From contig NZ_LZTA01000038.1 of assembly GCF_001665875.1 (NCBI RefSeq), positions 302,720 through 366,719 on the forward strand: a stretch of 64,000 nucleotides of DNA, read 5' to 3'. This document shows positions 37,332 to 47,286 of this stretch, piece by piece; the first letter of the stretch is position 1; the number at the start of each line of letters is the position of its first letter. The notes beneath the pieces are model-generated. The model was given only the letters and a program-made list of their open reading frames with translations, was not told the origin of the DNA and searched no databases. This DNA is from Mycobacterium sp. 852002-40037_SCH5390672 (GTDB taxonomy: Bacteria > Actinomycetota > Actinomycetes > Mycobacteriales > Mycobacteriaceae). The position numbers were made by a program, and so were the translations under genes.

Positions 37332-37426
37332 GAGAACCTACAGCCGCGTTGTAGGTTCTCGGATCGGTGTCACATTCTCAGTTGAGATGTCATACGGATG
37401 TCATATATGACATGAACCTGAGACAC
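37332..37426 (+). repeat. Direct repeat copy B with leading hairpin
   Basis: Bases 37350-37426 are the second copy of the repeat at 25233-25310. Just before it, GAGAACCTACA (37332-37342) and TGTAGGTTCTC (37350-37360) form a perfect 11-bp inverted repeat with a 7-nt loop; TGACAC/GTGTCA further out also face each other. Copy A lacks the left arm. No transposase is present. Confidence 0.75.
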
Positions 37427-37553
37427 AGACCCGTGTAGCTGGCCGCTGGCTCTTAGGGCCCGGCGAGTAGCCGATGCATCCATCTAAGCGAATGGCTTGC
37501 TAGAGAGCAGTATTCGCCCTGTAATTTCTCTGCTTTTGTTGTTGTTGTTGTGC

Positions 37554-38956
<1,403 letters not shown>

Positions 38957-39034
38957 CGTGAACCTCCGAAAGTCGACTGGATACAGTACAACCAGTTGTC
39001 CTGGCGCCCCGCCACACGGAGCGTTCAGCGGTGG

Positions 39035-39139
39035 CTACATCTGGCGGGGTAGCGGGCCGGGGGTTGCGCCCAGCGACGAATGCCGCCGGTGGTTGTAGTC
39101 GTGTTTCCAATCGCCGATGACGACCCTGGCCTGGCCAGT
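39035..39139 (-). pseudogene. IS3-type transposase C-terminal remnant
   Basis: One frame reads 'ARVVIGDWKHDYNHRRHSSL' and then 'GATPGPLPRQM' to a stop: the DDE-transposase end with the D-W-x3-YN-x2-R-H-S-L signature of IS3-family OrfB. No upstream frame or terminal repeats could be joined to it. Confidence 0.7.
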
Positions 39140-39308
39140 AACCGATTGAGCGGCTGGGCCGGTTGGGCCCCACACTGAAGCGGACCGTGCGTGATGTCTG
39201 GGTAAAAGGCTGGCCGCACAACACGACGGTCATCATCCGCTAGACCGGCACTCAGGATCTGAAGGGCTGCGTTGGGAAATGACTACAGGCCGCTGATACG
39301 CGGGTTCG
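39140..39308. other. Decayed sequence next to the transposase remnant
   Basis: Frames are broken; fragments may belong to the same lost insertion sequence. Nothing else recognised. Confidence 0.3.
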
Positions 39309-39893
39309 TCAGGCGGGCATTGTTTGGTCGCCGACTTTGTCGATGATTTCTTGTTCGGATTCGGTGGGAACGCGTGTGCTGACGAGGAATCGGTTGAACA
39401 TGTTGTACCAGCAGATGACGGCGATGTAGCGGCGGGTGAGATCGTCGCCGAAGCGTTGTTTGAGTGCGGCCAGCGTGGTGTCTTGTAGGCCTATGTTGCT
39501 GGTGATCTGTTCGGTGGCGAGCATGACGAGGGTGGCGTCGTCGTCGAGTCCGGTGACGGGTCCGTCGTTTTGGATGCCTTGTTTTTCTGCATCGGTCGCA
39601 CCCAGGTTGTCGAGCATTCGGAGGTTGGGGCCCCAGGGGTTGACTCCGCCGAGCAGTTTGGCGATGCGCAGACAGATTAATTCGCGGATTTTGGGATCGA
39701 CGCCGTCGACGCGAAAGACAGCGCGGGCGAGTTCGATCATGGGCCGGCCGATGGCGCCGGTCCCGAGCATCATGCGCCCGTCTTTATAGTTGCGCCCGAA
39801 GTCGTGTAAGTAGGTCGCGGTCTCCGGTCCCAGTTCGTCGTCGGTGGGTAGTGGGATCGATTCGGTGAACGGGTAAGCGTCCAGATGTGGCAT
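39309..39893 (-). CDS. Carboxymuconolactone decarboxylase-like (AhpD-fold) protein
   Basis: 194 residues from ATG 39893, chosen for the AAAGGA site upstream and because residues further 5' belong to another frame of the next gene. Helical AhpD/CMD fold: 'GRPMIELARAVFRVDGVDPK' and 'IRELICLRIAKLLGGVNPWG'. The CxxC pair of AhpD peroxidases is absent (one Cys in 'ELICLR'), so decarboxylase or lactone-handling activity is more likely than peroxidase. Last gene of the operon starting at 42850; the stop of the preceding gene (39895) and this ATG overlap closely. Confidence 0.85.
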   Translation of the reverse strand: MPHLDAYPFTESIPLPTDDELGPETATYLHDFGRNYKDGRMMLGTGAIGRPMIELARAVFRVDGVDPKIRELICLRIAKLLGGVNPWGPNLRMLDNLGATDAEKQGIQNDGPVTGLDDDATLVMLATEQITSNIGLQDTTLAALKQRFGDDLTRRYIAVICWYNMFNRFLVSTRVPTESEQEIIDKVGDQTMPA

Positions 39894-39894
39894 C

Positions 39895-40545
39895 TCACTG
39901 GTCCTTTCGGGTGTTGGCGGGACGGTATAGCCAGGGGTGCAGGTGTTGATCGTGGGTACGGTAGGCGTCGATGTCTTTGCGGTGGCGCAGGTTGTCATCG
40001 ATGTCGTCCAGTCCGTCGAGAAGCAGTTGGCGGGGCCGTGCGTCAATGGGGAAGGAGCGCCAGGGCCCTCCAGCGGCGCGTACGCGGTTGTGTTCGAGAT
40101 CGATCTCTGCTTGTGGTGGTTCGGCGGCGTCAATGTGTAGTTCGGCGACCAGACGGGCGTGTTCGTCTGGGGGGAGGGCCAGCGGCAGGATGGTGTTGCG
40201 GTAGCAGTTGGCGGCGAAGATGGACCCGAAGCTGGGGGCGATGATCGCTTTGATGCCGAATCCGCGTAGCGCCCACACGGCCGATTCTCGGGAGCTGCCG
40301 CAGCCGAAGTTCGCGCCGACGATAAGTATTGTCGCGGTCCGGTAAGCTGTCTGGTTCAGAATGAAATCGGGCCGTTCGCAACCGTTCTCGTCATATCGCC
40401 AGTTGCCGAACAAGATTGATTCGTAGCCGGTTTTGCCTAGTCCGGCCACATGGAGCCGGGAGGGGGCGATGACGTCGGTGTCGATGTTGTCGCGTAGCAG
40501 TGGCGCGACCGCGCCGGCGACGTGTCTCAGTGATCGGTCTGTCAT
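39895..40545 (-). CDS. Aconitase-family dehydratase, small subunit (LeuD-like)
   Basis: 216 residues from ATG 40545, overlapping the large-subunit stop by 4 nt. 'IDTDVIAPSRL', 'GANFGCGSSRESAVWALRGF' and 'IIAPSFGSIFAANCYRNTIL' are the swivelling-domain motifs of LeuD and related small subunits, including the GSSRE substrate loop. With the large subunit it should catalyse stereospecific addition or removal of water. It is unlikely to be the leucine enzyme, given its partners. Confidence 0.9.
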   Translation of the reverse strand: MTDRSLRHVAGAVAPLLRDNIDTDVIAPSRLHVAGLGKTGYESILFGNWRYDENGCERPDFILNQTAYRTATILIVGANFGCGSSRESAVWALRGFGIKAIIAPSFGSIFAANCYRNTILPLALPPDEHARLVAELHIDAAEPPQAEIDLEHNRVRAAGGPWRSFPIDARPRQLLLDGLDDIDDNLRHRKDIDAYRTHDQHLHPWLYRPANTRKDQ

Positions 40546-41945
40546 GACAGGGTCCTGGGATCGGTGATGTGTCCGGTGAGTGCGGAGGCGGCGACGGTGC
40601 CGGGGCTGGCCAGGTGTGTGCGAACGCCGGGGCCTTGGCGGCCTTCGAAGTTTCTGTTGGTGGAGCTGATCACCCGCGCGCCGGTCGGGAAGCCTTCGCC
40701 GCCGCCGAAGAAGCAGAAACCGCAGCCTGATTCGCGCCATTGAAAGCCGGCATCGATGAAGATGCGGTCGATGCCCTCGGCCTCGGCAGCGCGCTTGACC
40801 GCGGTCGACCCGGGGATGCAGATGGCGGTGACTCCGTCGGCGACGTGGCGTCCGGCCAGCAGTGATGCTGCGGCTTTTAAATCGGAAAGGCGTGCGTTGG
40901 TGCAGGATCCGATGAAGGCGGCGTCGATGGGTATGGTGGTCATCGGTGTGCCGGGCGTCAGGTTGGTGTAGGCGAGTGCTTTTGCGGCTCCGGCGGGATC
41001 GGGCAGGGTGTCGGGATGCGGCACCGATGCGTCGATGCCGACGCAGTGCTGGGGACTGGTGCCCCAGGTGATCTGAGGTGTCAAGGCGGTGACGTCGATG
41101 TCGACGGTGCGGTCGAAGCGTGCCCCGTCGTCGGTGCCCAACTCCAACCATTGCGGGGCGGCGCGCTCCCAGTCGCTACCGGAAAGTGCTCGTGGTCGGG
41201 TCTTGAGGTATTCCAGGGTGATGGCGTCGGGAGAGATGATGCCAGTGAACCCGCCGGCTTCGACGGCCATGTTGCACAGCGTCATTCGGCCTTCGATGGG
41301 CATCGAGTCGATAGTCGGCCCGGTGTACTCGATGGCGTAGCCGGTGGCGCCGGCGGCACCGATGGTCGCGATGAGCGCCAGAATCAGGTCTTTGGCGTAG
41401 ATGCCATCGCCGAGCGATCCGGTGAAGCGGGCCTGCAGGGTCTTGGGCCGTTTGACGGCCAGCGTCTGGGAGGCCAGGGCGGTCTCGCAGGTGCTCACGC
41501 CCACGCCCCAGGCCAGTGCGCCGAGCCCTCCGTTGGTGCCAGTGTGGCTGTCGGCGCACACCATCGTCATGCCGGGCAGGACTAGTCCCTGCTCGGGGAA
41601 GGTGACGTGACAAATTCCTTGGCGGTCGTCGTCGAGGTCGAAGATCGGGATCCCTGCCGCTGCGGCGGTGGCCCGGAATCCCTCAATGAATTTCTGACTG
41701 TCGGGCAGGGGGCTGGCGTCGGTGCGTCCGGGCCGGGTGTCCACCGAATGGTCCATGGTGCCGAATACGGTGTCCGGGTCAAAGACTTGTCGGTGATCGT
41801 CGTGCAGGCTGGTCAGGGCGAACGCGCCGCTCTTCTCGTGCAGGAAGATCCGGTCGATGTAGAGCCGGGCGGTGTCGGCATCGAGTTGGGATACCACGTG
41901 GGCGTCCCAGATCTTGTCGAAGACCGTGCGCGGTTCCGGTGCCAT
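40542..41945 (-). CDS. Aconitase-family dehydratase, large subunit (LeuC-like)
   Basis: 467 residues from ATG 41945. Cluster ligands: Cys in 'IGSCTNARLSD' and the pair in 'SGCGFCFFGGGE'; 'VCADSHTGTNGGLGALAWGV' is a family motif. Members hydrate or isomerise isopropylmalate, citramalate, homocitrate or dimethylmaleate. The adjacent ICL/PEP-mutase-type lyase argues for a hydratase acting before C-C cleavage, as in the dimethylmaleate branch of nicotinate fermentation, rather than leucine synthesis. Confidence 0.9.
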   Translation of the reverse strand: MAPEPRTVFDKIWDAHVVSQLDADTARLYIDRIFLHEKSGAFALTSLHDDHRQVFDPDTVFGTMDHSVDTRPGRTDASPLPDSQKFIEGFRATAAAAGIPIFDLDDDRQGICHVTFPEQGLVLPGMTMVCADSHTGTNGGLGALAWGVGVSTCETALASQTLAVKRPKTLQARFTGSLGDGIYAKDLILALIATIGAAGATGYAIEYTGPTIDSMPIEGRMTLCNMAVEAGGFTGIISPDAITLEYLKTRPRALSGSDWERAAPQWLELGTDDGARFDRTVDIDVTALTPQITWGTSPQHCVGIDASVPHPDTLPDPAGAAKALAYTNLTPGTPMTTIPIDAAFIGSCTNARLSDLKAAASLLAGRHVADGVTAICIPGSTAVKRAAEAEGIDRIFIDAGFQWRESGCGFCFFGGGEGFPTGARVISSTNRNFEGRQGPGVRTHLASPGTVAASALTGHITDPRTLS

Positions 41946-42850
41946 CACTGCCTCCCACCGCTGGTCGCGAGACCGGCGAGGTAGCGCTGTTCGAGTTGGT
42001 CGACCAGCGGCGTGCCGACGAGGCGATGTATGTCGGCGAAGCTGGCCGTGCGCGGGCCCAGATTCCAGGTCCCGTCGTCTTCACCAATCTGCTTGAGTGC
42101 GTTGGTGATACCCGTGATCGCGGCGGCAAACAGGGCACCGGGCAGACTGACCCGGGCCACACCAAGCGTCTGCAGCTCGGTGAACGTCAGATGGGTCGGC
42201 GAGTTGCCGCCTTCGATGATGTTTATCCCTACCGGCCCGTCGATACCTGCAACGGCGGCGACGATCTCCTCCCGCGCGTGCAACCCCTCCACGAACACCA
42301 GCGTCGCGCCGGCATCGAGATAGGCGTTGCCGCGCTTGATCACACCGTCAATGCCCTCCACGCTCAGTGAGTCGGTACGGGCGGTGATGACGAAGTCCGG
42401 GTTGTACCGGGCATCGGCGGCGGCACGAATCTTGGCCACGGCCTCGTCCAGGTCGATGACGTGTTTGCCGTCGAGGTGACCACACCGTTTGGGCATGACC
42501 TGGTCTTCTAAGTTGACCCCCGCGAGGCCGTGACGTTCGAACGTCTGCACCGTGAAGAACGTGTTGACCGCGTTGCCGAATCCGGTATCGGCGTCCCCCA
42601 CCACGGGAATGTCGACCGACCGGGCGATCACGCCGCACGCGCCGGCCATCTCGGCCAAGGAGGCGATGGAGTAGTCCGGGACGCCGTAGTGCACCGCGGC
42701 GATCCCCAGGCCACTGCACTGCAGCGCAGCAAACCCGGCTTGCTGAGCCAGCTTGGCGCTGATCGGGTCGTACACGCCGGGCATCACGACCAGATCGGGT
42801 CCGAGGAACAGTTGTTTGAGTCGCGACGGCTTGTCATCTACGGGAGTCAT
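41945..42850 (-). CDS. ICL/PEP-mutase superfamily lyase (methylisocitrate/dimethylmalate lyase-like)
   Basis: 301 residues from ATG 42850, preceded by AGGAGG at good distance. 'GDADTGFGNAVNTFFTV' holds the Mg-binding Asp, 'EDQVMPKRCGHLDGK' the catalytic Cys loop (K-R/K-C-G-H) that marks true lyases in this superfamily, and 'TARTDSLSVEG' the TARTD motif. It should split a substituted malate into pyruvate or glyoxylate and a carboxylic acid. First gene of the operon; its stop overlaps the next ATG by 1 nt. Divergent from marR. Confidence 0.93.
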   Translation of the reverse strand: MTPVDDKPSRLKQLFLGPDLVVMPGVYDPISAKLAQQAGFAALQCSGLGIAAVHYGVPDYSIASLAEMAGACGVIARSVDIPVVGDADTGFGNAVNTFFTVQTFERHGLAGVNLEDQVMPKRCGHLDGKHVIDLDEAVAKIRAAADARYNPDFVITARTDSLSVEGIDGVIKRGNAYLDAGATLVFVEGLHAREEIVAAVAGIDGPVGINIIEGGNSPTHLTFTELQTLGVARVSLPGALFAAAITGITNALKQIGEDDGTWNLGPRTASFADIHRLVGTPLVDQLEQRYLAGLATSGGRQ

Positions 42851-42874
42851 CTCCACCACCTCCTATCTAACATA

Positions 42875-42894
42875 TATAGCTATAAAACATAGCT
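42875..42894. promoter_or_regulatory. Probable MarR operator in the divergent promoter
   Basis: TATAGCTATA (42875-42884) is a perfect 10-bp palindrome; a second ATAGCT occurs at 42889-42894, 13 nt after the first. The region is very AT-rich compared with its surroundings and lies 25-44 nt upstream of the lyase ATG and 61-80 nt upstream of the MarR ATG. Confidence 0.55.
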
Positions 42895-42954
42895 GTCAAC
42901 AACTTGCCGAGATGCACCGTCGATTAACTGAAGGTGGGATTAGGGTTGTTCGAG

Positions 42955-43425
42955 ATGGAACACGAGGAGGCGTCGCGGCTGCGGCGCCAATTGATGACAC
43001 TGCAGCGCCGGATTCGCCGGGAGATGAAAACCGGTCCGGTGGCGCTGTCAGATGCCCTGGTCCTGGGAGCAATTGAGCGCCACGGGGGGACGGCGTCTCC
43101 CGGACAACTCGCCGAAGACCTGGTCATGACGACGTCCAACGTCGCCGCGGCGCTGCGATCGCTCGAGGCAGCGGGGCTGATCAGTCGTCAGCGTGACTCC
43201 AACGATGCGCGACGGGTGCATATCGAGCTCACCGAAGACGGCCGCCGTCTGGTCGTCGACGATCGACGCCGGCGCGACGACTGGCTGTGCGGCACCATCA
43301 ACACCTCCCTGAGTCCGCGTGAACAGAAAATCCTGCAGCAGGCCGGTGAGCTGATGAGCCGTCTGGCCTACCAGGGCCTCGACGATCGCGATGAGCTCGA
43401 TCACGGTGATGCGGCAGCAGGCTGA
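42955..43425 (+). CDS. MarR-family transcriptional regulator
   Basis: 156 residues from ATG 42955. Winged HTH: 'VLGAIERHGGTASPGQLAED', 'TSNVAAALRSLEAAGLISRQ' and the beta-wing 'RDSNDARRVHIELTEDG' (D-x-R-D/R signature of MarR). TAGGGT (42941-42946) 8 nt before the ATG suggests a nearly leaderless mRNA. Divergent placement points to control of the lyase-hydratase operon, with a pathway acid as probable ligand. Confidence 0.92.
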   Translation: MEHEEASRLRRQLMTLQRRIRREMKTGPVALSDALVLGAIERHGGTASPGQLAEDLVMTTSNVAAALRSLEAAGLISRQRDSNDARRVHIELTEDGRRLVVDDRRRRDDWLCGTINTSLSPREQKILQQAGELMSRLAYQGLDDRDELDHGDAAAG

Positions 43426-43771
43426 GTCGCGTGCGATGTGTTGCGGTCCGCGTTGTTGCGCAGTGGGCTCCCTGATCGATGCAACGAAGATATCGGCTGT
43501 TTTGCTCTGAGACCAAAACAAGAACAATGGCCGTGCGAAAACCGTTGCGCATCATCGACACTGGACACGAAGGCCCTGCTTGATGTCGTGCGCCAGTTCC
43601 ACTTCTCGCGGTTGACGTAAGCGCGACTTTCCGGCCGTGTGCGGCCGTTGTCTCCCGTTGGGCCTGCTGACGGATATAGATCAACGGGTCAATGCAGCTC
43701 GCAACACCTCACCAACGTAGTGGACTTAGTTACTAGCGGCAGCTGACTCAATGGCGAAATATCGCACCGGC
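43426..43771. other. Intergenic region without recognised content
   Basis: Frames of 60-120 codons overlap on both strands, none with a family resemblance. Confidence 0.4.
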
Positions 43772-45273
43772 TTAGCCGTCAGTCCGCTCCGCCGCCTGCT
43801 GGGCCCACATTGCAGCCGAGCGCATGAGTACGTCGCGTTCCATCGCCAAGTCCGCGATCTGCTTGCGTAGAGAATTGAGCTCTTCGCGCACGCTGTGGCC
43901 CAGCGGGCCCTCGGCATCCGAAGGCTGCGGGCCAGCCAACACCCCTTGAGGCGGCGCGCCGTCGTGAGGTGGCGCTGACCGAGCCACCGGCGGTAGCACT
44001 GTGGGACGGTAGCCGTATCGGGCAACAGCCCCGCCTTCTGGTTGCGCAGACCTGCCGTCGCGCGATGCGCCTGCCCGTTGCGAGGCCCAGCCACTGCCCG
44101 CAGCGCCGCCACCTCCTGCCGCGGCGGCCGTGAGGCCCGCCGGCCCCAGCATGCCCGGACCGGCGCCCAGTCCTTCTCCCTCGGCTCCGGAAAAACCAGC
44201 GGGCGCAGCATCGGGCAATGCCCTGGCCGCCAACCGCATTGCCGGCGCAGCGCCGGCCCACGAAGGCGGTACCGACAATCTCCCCATCGATACCGCGCGG
44301 CCCAGGTTCGCCGAGCCTGATGCGCCCACGGGCGACGCGGCGGAACTCACCATGGTCGGCTCTGGTACCGCCGCGCCCGACGAGGAGGCGCCACCCGACG
44401 AGGCAGCCCCGCCAGAGGACCCGCTGCCGCCTCCGCCACCCGAAGGTTTGCGCTTGCAACGATCTGGATGATCGGACCGACGATGAATAGAACCCCACTC
44501 GCGATGAATGACAACCCGCTCAAGAACGTCAGGTAATCCCCGACAGTCGAGGCGACGCTCCCGACCGAGGAGCCAGAGCTACTCGCGGCCGCCGCTGAGG
44601 TGACTAGCCCGGAAGGCCCTCCGGAGGCCAGGCTCTGCAAAGTGTGTGGCATCGTCGAGGTCAACTGGGACAGTGCCTGCGTGGAGGTGCCCGGCGCTGT
44701 GCCGGCCGCTTGGGTGACCGCTGCGGCCTGACCGGCCACCCCTTCCGGGTTCGTGGTCTGTGGCGGTGAGCTGAAGGGCTTCAGCATCGCCGCGCTTGCC
44801 GAATTGGCCGCATATGCGTACATGGTGGCGGCGTCTTGGGCCCACATCTCGGCATAACGGGCTTGGTTGGCCATGATCGCCGGCGTGTTCTGTCCCAGAA
44901 TGTTGGCGGCGACCAACTGTGCCAGCTGGGCACGGTTGGCCGTGATCACCGGCGGGGGCACCATGGCCGCGAAGGCAGCGTCATAGGCGTTCACCGCGGC
45001 GGTCGCTTGGGTCGCCGTCTGCTGAGCCGACGCGGCGGCGGCGTTCAACCATGCCGCGTAGGGAGTAGCCGCCGCCACCATTGACGCTGATGCCGGGCCA
45101 AGCCATGGCTCACCCGTCAGTCCCTTGATCACCGTTTCGAAGGACTGCGCGGTGGAGTACAGCTCGGCGGCCAGTGCGTTCCAAGCTTGCGCTGCCGATA
45201 GCAGCGACCCCGGTCCAGGGCCGGCGTACATCCGACCTGAGTTGATCTCAGGCGGCAAGGCTCCGTAATCCAA
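43772..45273 (-). pseudogene. PPE-SVP family gene with a frameshift
   Basis: The N-terminal PPE domain starts '[20 protein letters not shown]' and continues to '[12 protein letters not shown]', then the frame runs into a stop at 44347. In the next frame the protein continues '[19 protein letters not shown]' to 'GRAVSMGRLSVPPSWAGAAP' (the SVP motif) and ends with 'REELNSLRKQIADLAMERDV'. Adding one C in the AACCTTCGG run near 44447 restores one ORF of about 500 codons. The start is TTG where ATG is usual. Either a recent pseudogene or an assembly error. Confidence 0.8.
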
Positions 45274-45714
45274 TTCTTGTGTCCCCCAATTACTCCACTG
45301 CCCATGACGCTGCCGGCAGCGAAAACCAGTCTCGGAACAAAGCTGCCCATTCAAACGGGGACTAAACGGCTACCAGTGGATTCGTGTAACCGGGGCATGT
45401 GACCGCCGTCCGATGGCATAAGGATGGCGCCCCGCGGGACGATGATCCGACCGCGCGCTGCGGATCACAAGCAGTGTTCTGGCCGGTCTGAGGACATGCG
45501 CCCGCAGACGCCACCGCCCCCAGGTTGCGCGCAAAGCAAGCAATGAACCAGTGGCGGTTTCGCTGACCACTCTTAGTCTCTGTGCGCCCAAGATGTCGTC
45601 AATCGGCTTGCTATGCCGAAGCTCTGAGAATCTGGGCCAGATGTGGGTAGCCCAATCAGGGGTTGGACCACTGATCTACAGCCGCGGGTTGGCGAATACA
45701 GACCGGGAGAGCCG
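45274..45714. other. Intergenic region between divergent PPE and hydrolase genes
   Basis: No supported gene. Probably holds both promoters; no strong -10 was singled out. Confidence 0.4.
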
Positions 45715-47175
45715 ATGGGAACCGAACCGAAAGACTCAACTCCTGCACCGGGCCCAGGTTTGCGGCCGTTGCCCGAATCCGTTGAGCCGGCGGCGACAAC
45801 CGCACCGGCCCAGCTCACCGCGGAACAGCGGGGATGGCTGGAGCAGGCGTCGCGGCGCGAGGTCGACGGGTGGCTTCACGTCATCGTCAGAGGGTCGCCG
45901 GCAGCGCGTGGGTTCCAGTACGGATATCTGATAGCCCACGAGTATGCACGCAGCATCCGGGTCTATCAGGAGATGACTTACCAACAGATTGGCATGAATT
46001 ACGACTTCTTCGTCGACAGGGCGTGCGAGCTGCATGCCGACAAAATCCCCGACGAGCTGCGCGAAGAAATGGAAGGCGTTGCCGCCGGACTTACCGCGGC
46101 GGGAACACCGGCGACCTTTGAAGACGTGCTCGGCCTCAACGAATGGATGGAACTCACCGGCTACTGGTGGCCGAAAAACTCTGGTCGGTATACCGCCTTG
46201 GCGCCCACGAGCATCCAGGGCAACCATTGCAGCGCCTTCATTGCGACCGGCAGCGCGACCGTGGACGGGTCAATCGTGATGGGCCACACCAGCTTTACTG
46301 ACTTTTGGCAAGGCCAGTTCGAGAACATCATTCTGGACCTGACACCCGAAGACGGCAACCGAATGGTCATGCAGACCGCACCGGGCTGGATCGCCAGTAT
46401 GACCGATTTTTGGTTGACCAGCTCTGGGCTGGCTATCAGCGAGACGACGATCACTGGGTACGACGGATCCAAAGGCTACGACGAGACTCGCGTACCGGAA
46501 TTCGTTCGGGCACGTAAGGCCGCTCAGTACGCACACGATATCGACCACTGGATTGAGCTGCTCAACAGTGATAACAATGGCGGCTACGCCTGTTCATGGT
46601 TGATCGGCGACGTCAAAACCGGCGAAATCGCACGCTATGAGCAGGGTTTGCTGCACCAGAGTCTGGCGCGGAAGTCGGACGGCTACTTCTGGGGTGACAA
46701 TGCCCCGGCGGATCCGCGGATCCGCAATTTGGAGTGCAGCGCAACCGGATTCAGTGATATTCGGTCACCCAGCGGTGCGCGCGAGGTCCGCTGGCAGCAG
46801 CTCCTTGGCGAGCACGACGGTCATATCGACACCGAAGCCGCCCGCCGAATGCTTGCTGACACGTTCGACCCGTATCTGGGCGACGTGCACCCGTCTGCCC
46901 GTACCATTTGCGCACATAGTGATGCCGATCCGTGCCAGTTCAACGCGGTGATCCCGTTCACCCCGCACGGATCGGTGGACGGCAAGGTCGTCACGTCCGC
47001 CGATATCGAGTCGATGAGCTTGTGGGCCAGGTTCGGCCGAGCTGACGGCACCGAGTTCATCGCTGAAAACTTCCTTCGTATGCACCCGCAATGGAATTGG
47101 CAGCGAGGCTATTTGGAGGACCGCCCCGCACGGCCCTGGACCTATATCCGCTCAGACGGCGCAAGCAAACCCTGA
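45715..47175 (+). CDS. Probable Ntn-hydrolase of the C45/phospholipase-B-like type
   Basis: 486 residues from ATG 45715 with GGGAGAG upstream; a longer frame to 45643 lacks such a site. 'ARGFQYGYLIAHEYARSIRV' and 'LGLNEWMELTGYWWP' precede 'GNHCSAFIATGSATVDGSIV', where the Cys after GNH is the likely nucleophile, exposed by self-cleavage in this superfamily. 'GYACSWLIGDVKTGEIARYE' and 'TICAHSDADP' also fit. Members cut amide bonds in acyl-amino acids or lipids. No signal peptide is seen. Exact activity unknown. Confidence 0.7.
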   Translation: MGTEPKDSTPAPGPGLRPLPESVEPAATTAPAQLTAEQRGWLEQASRREVDGWLHVIVRGSPAARGFQYGYLIAHEYARSIRVYQEMTYQQIGMNYDFFVDRACELHADKIPDELREEMEGVAAGLTAAGTPATFEDVLGLNEWMELTGYWWPKNSGRYTALAPTSIQGNHCSAFIATGSATVDGSIVMGHTSFTDFWQGQFENIILDLTPEDGNRMVMQTAPGWIASMTDFWLTSSGLAISETTITGYDGSKGYDETRVPEFVRARKAAQYAHDIDHWIELLNSDNNGGYACSWLIGDVKTGEIARYEQGLLHQSLARKSDGYFWGDNAPADPRIRNLECSATGFSDIRSPSGAREVRWQQLLGEHDGHIDTEAARRMLADTFDPYLGDVHPSARTICAHSDADPCQFNAVIPFTPHGSVDGKVVTSADIESMSLWARFGRADGTEFIAENFLRMHPQWNWQRGYLEDRPARPWTYIRSDGASKP

Positions 47176-47286
47176 ACGTACGCATCGTAACGAGTGGGAC
47201 CGAACTAGAGCGCAACGGAATGGACCGCCGGCTCAGAAAGCACATTGCCGGACGTCCCTCGATCCCACCTGAATTTGGTGGCAAAC

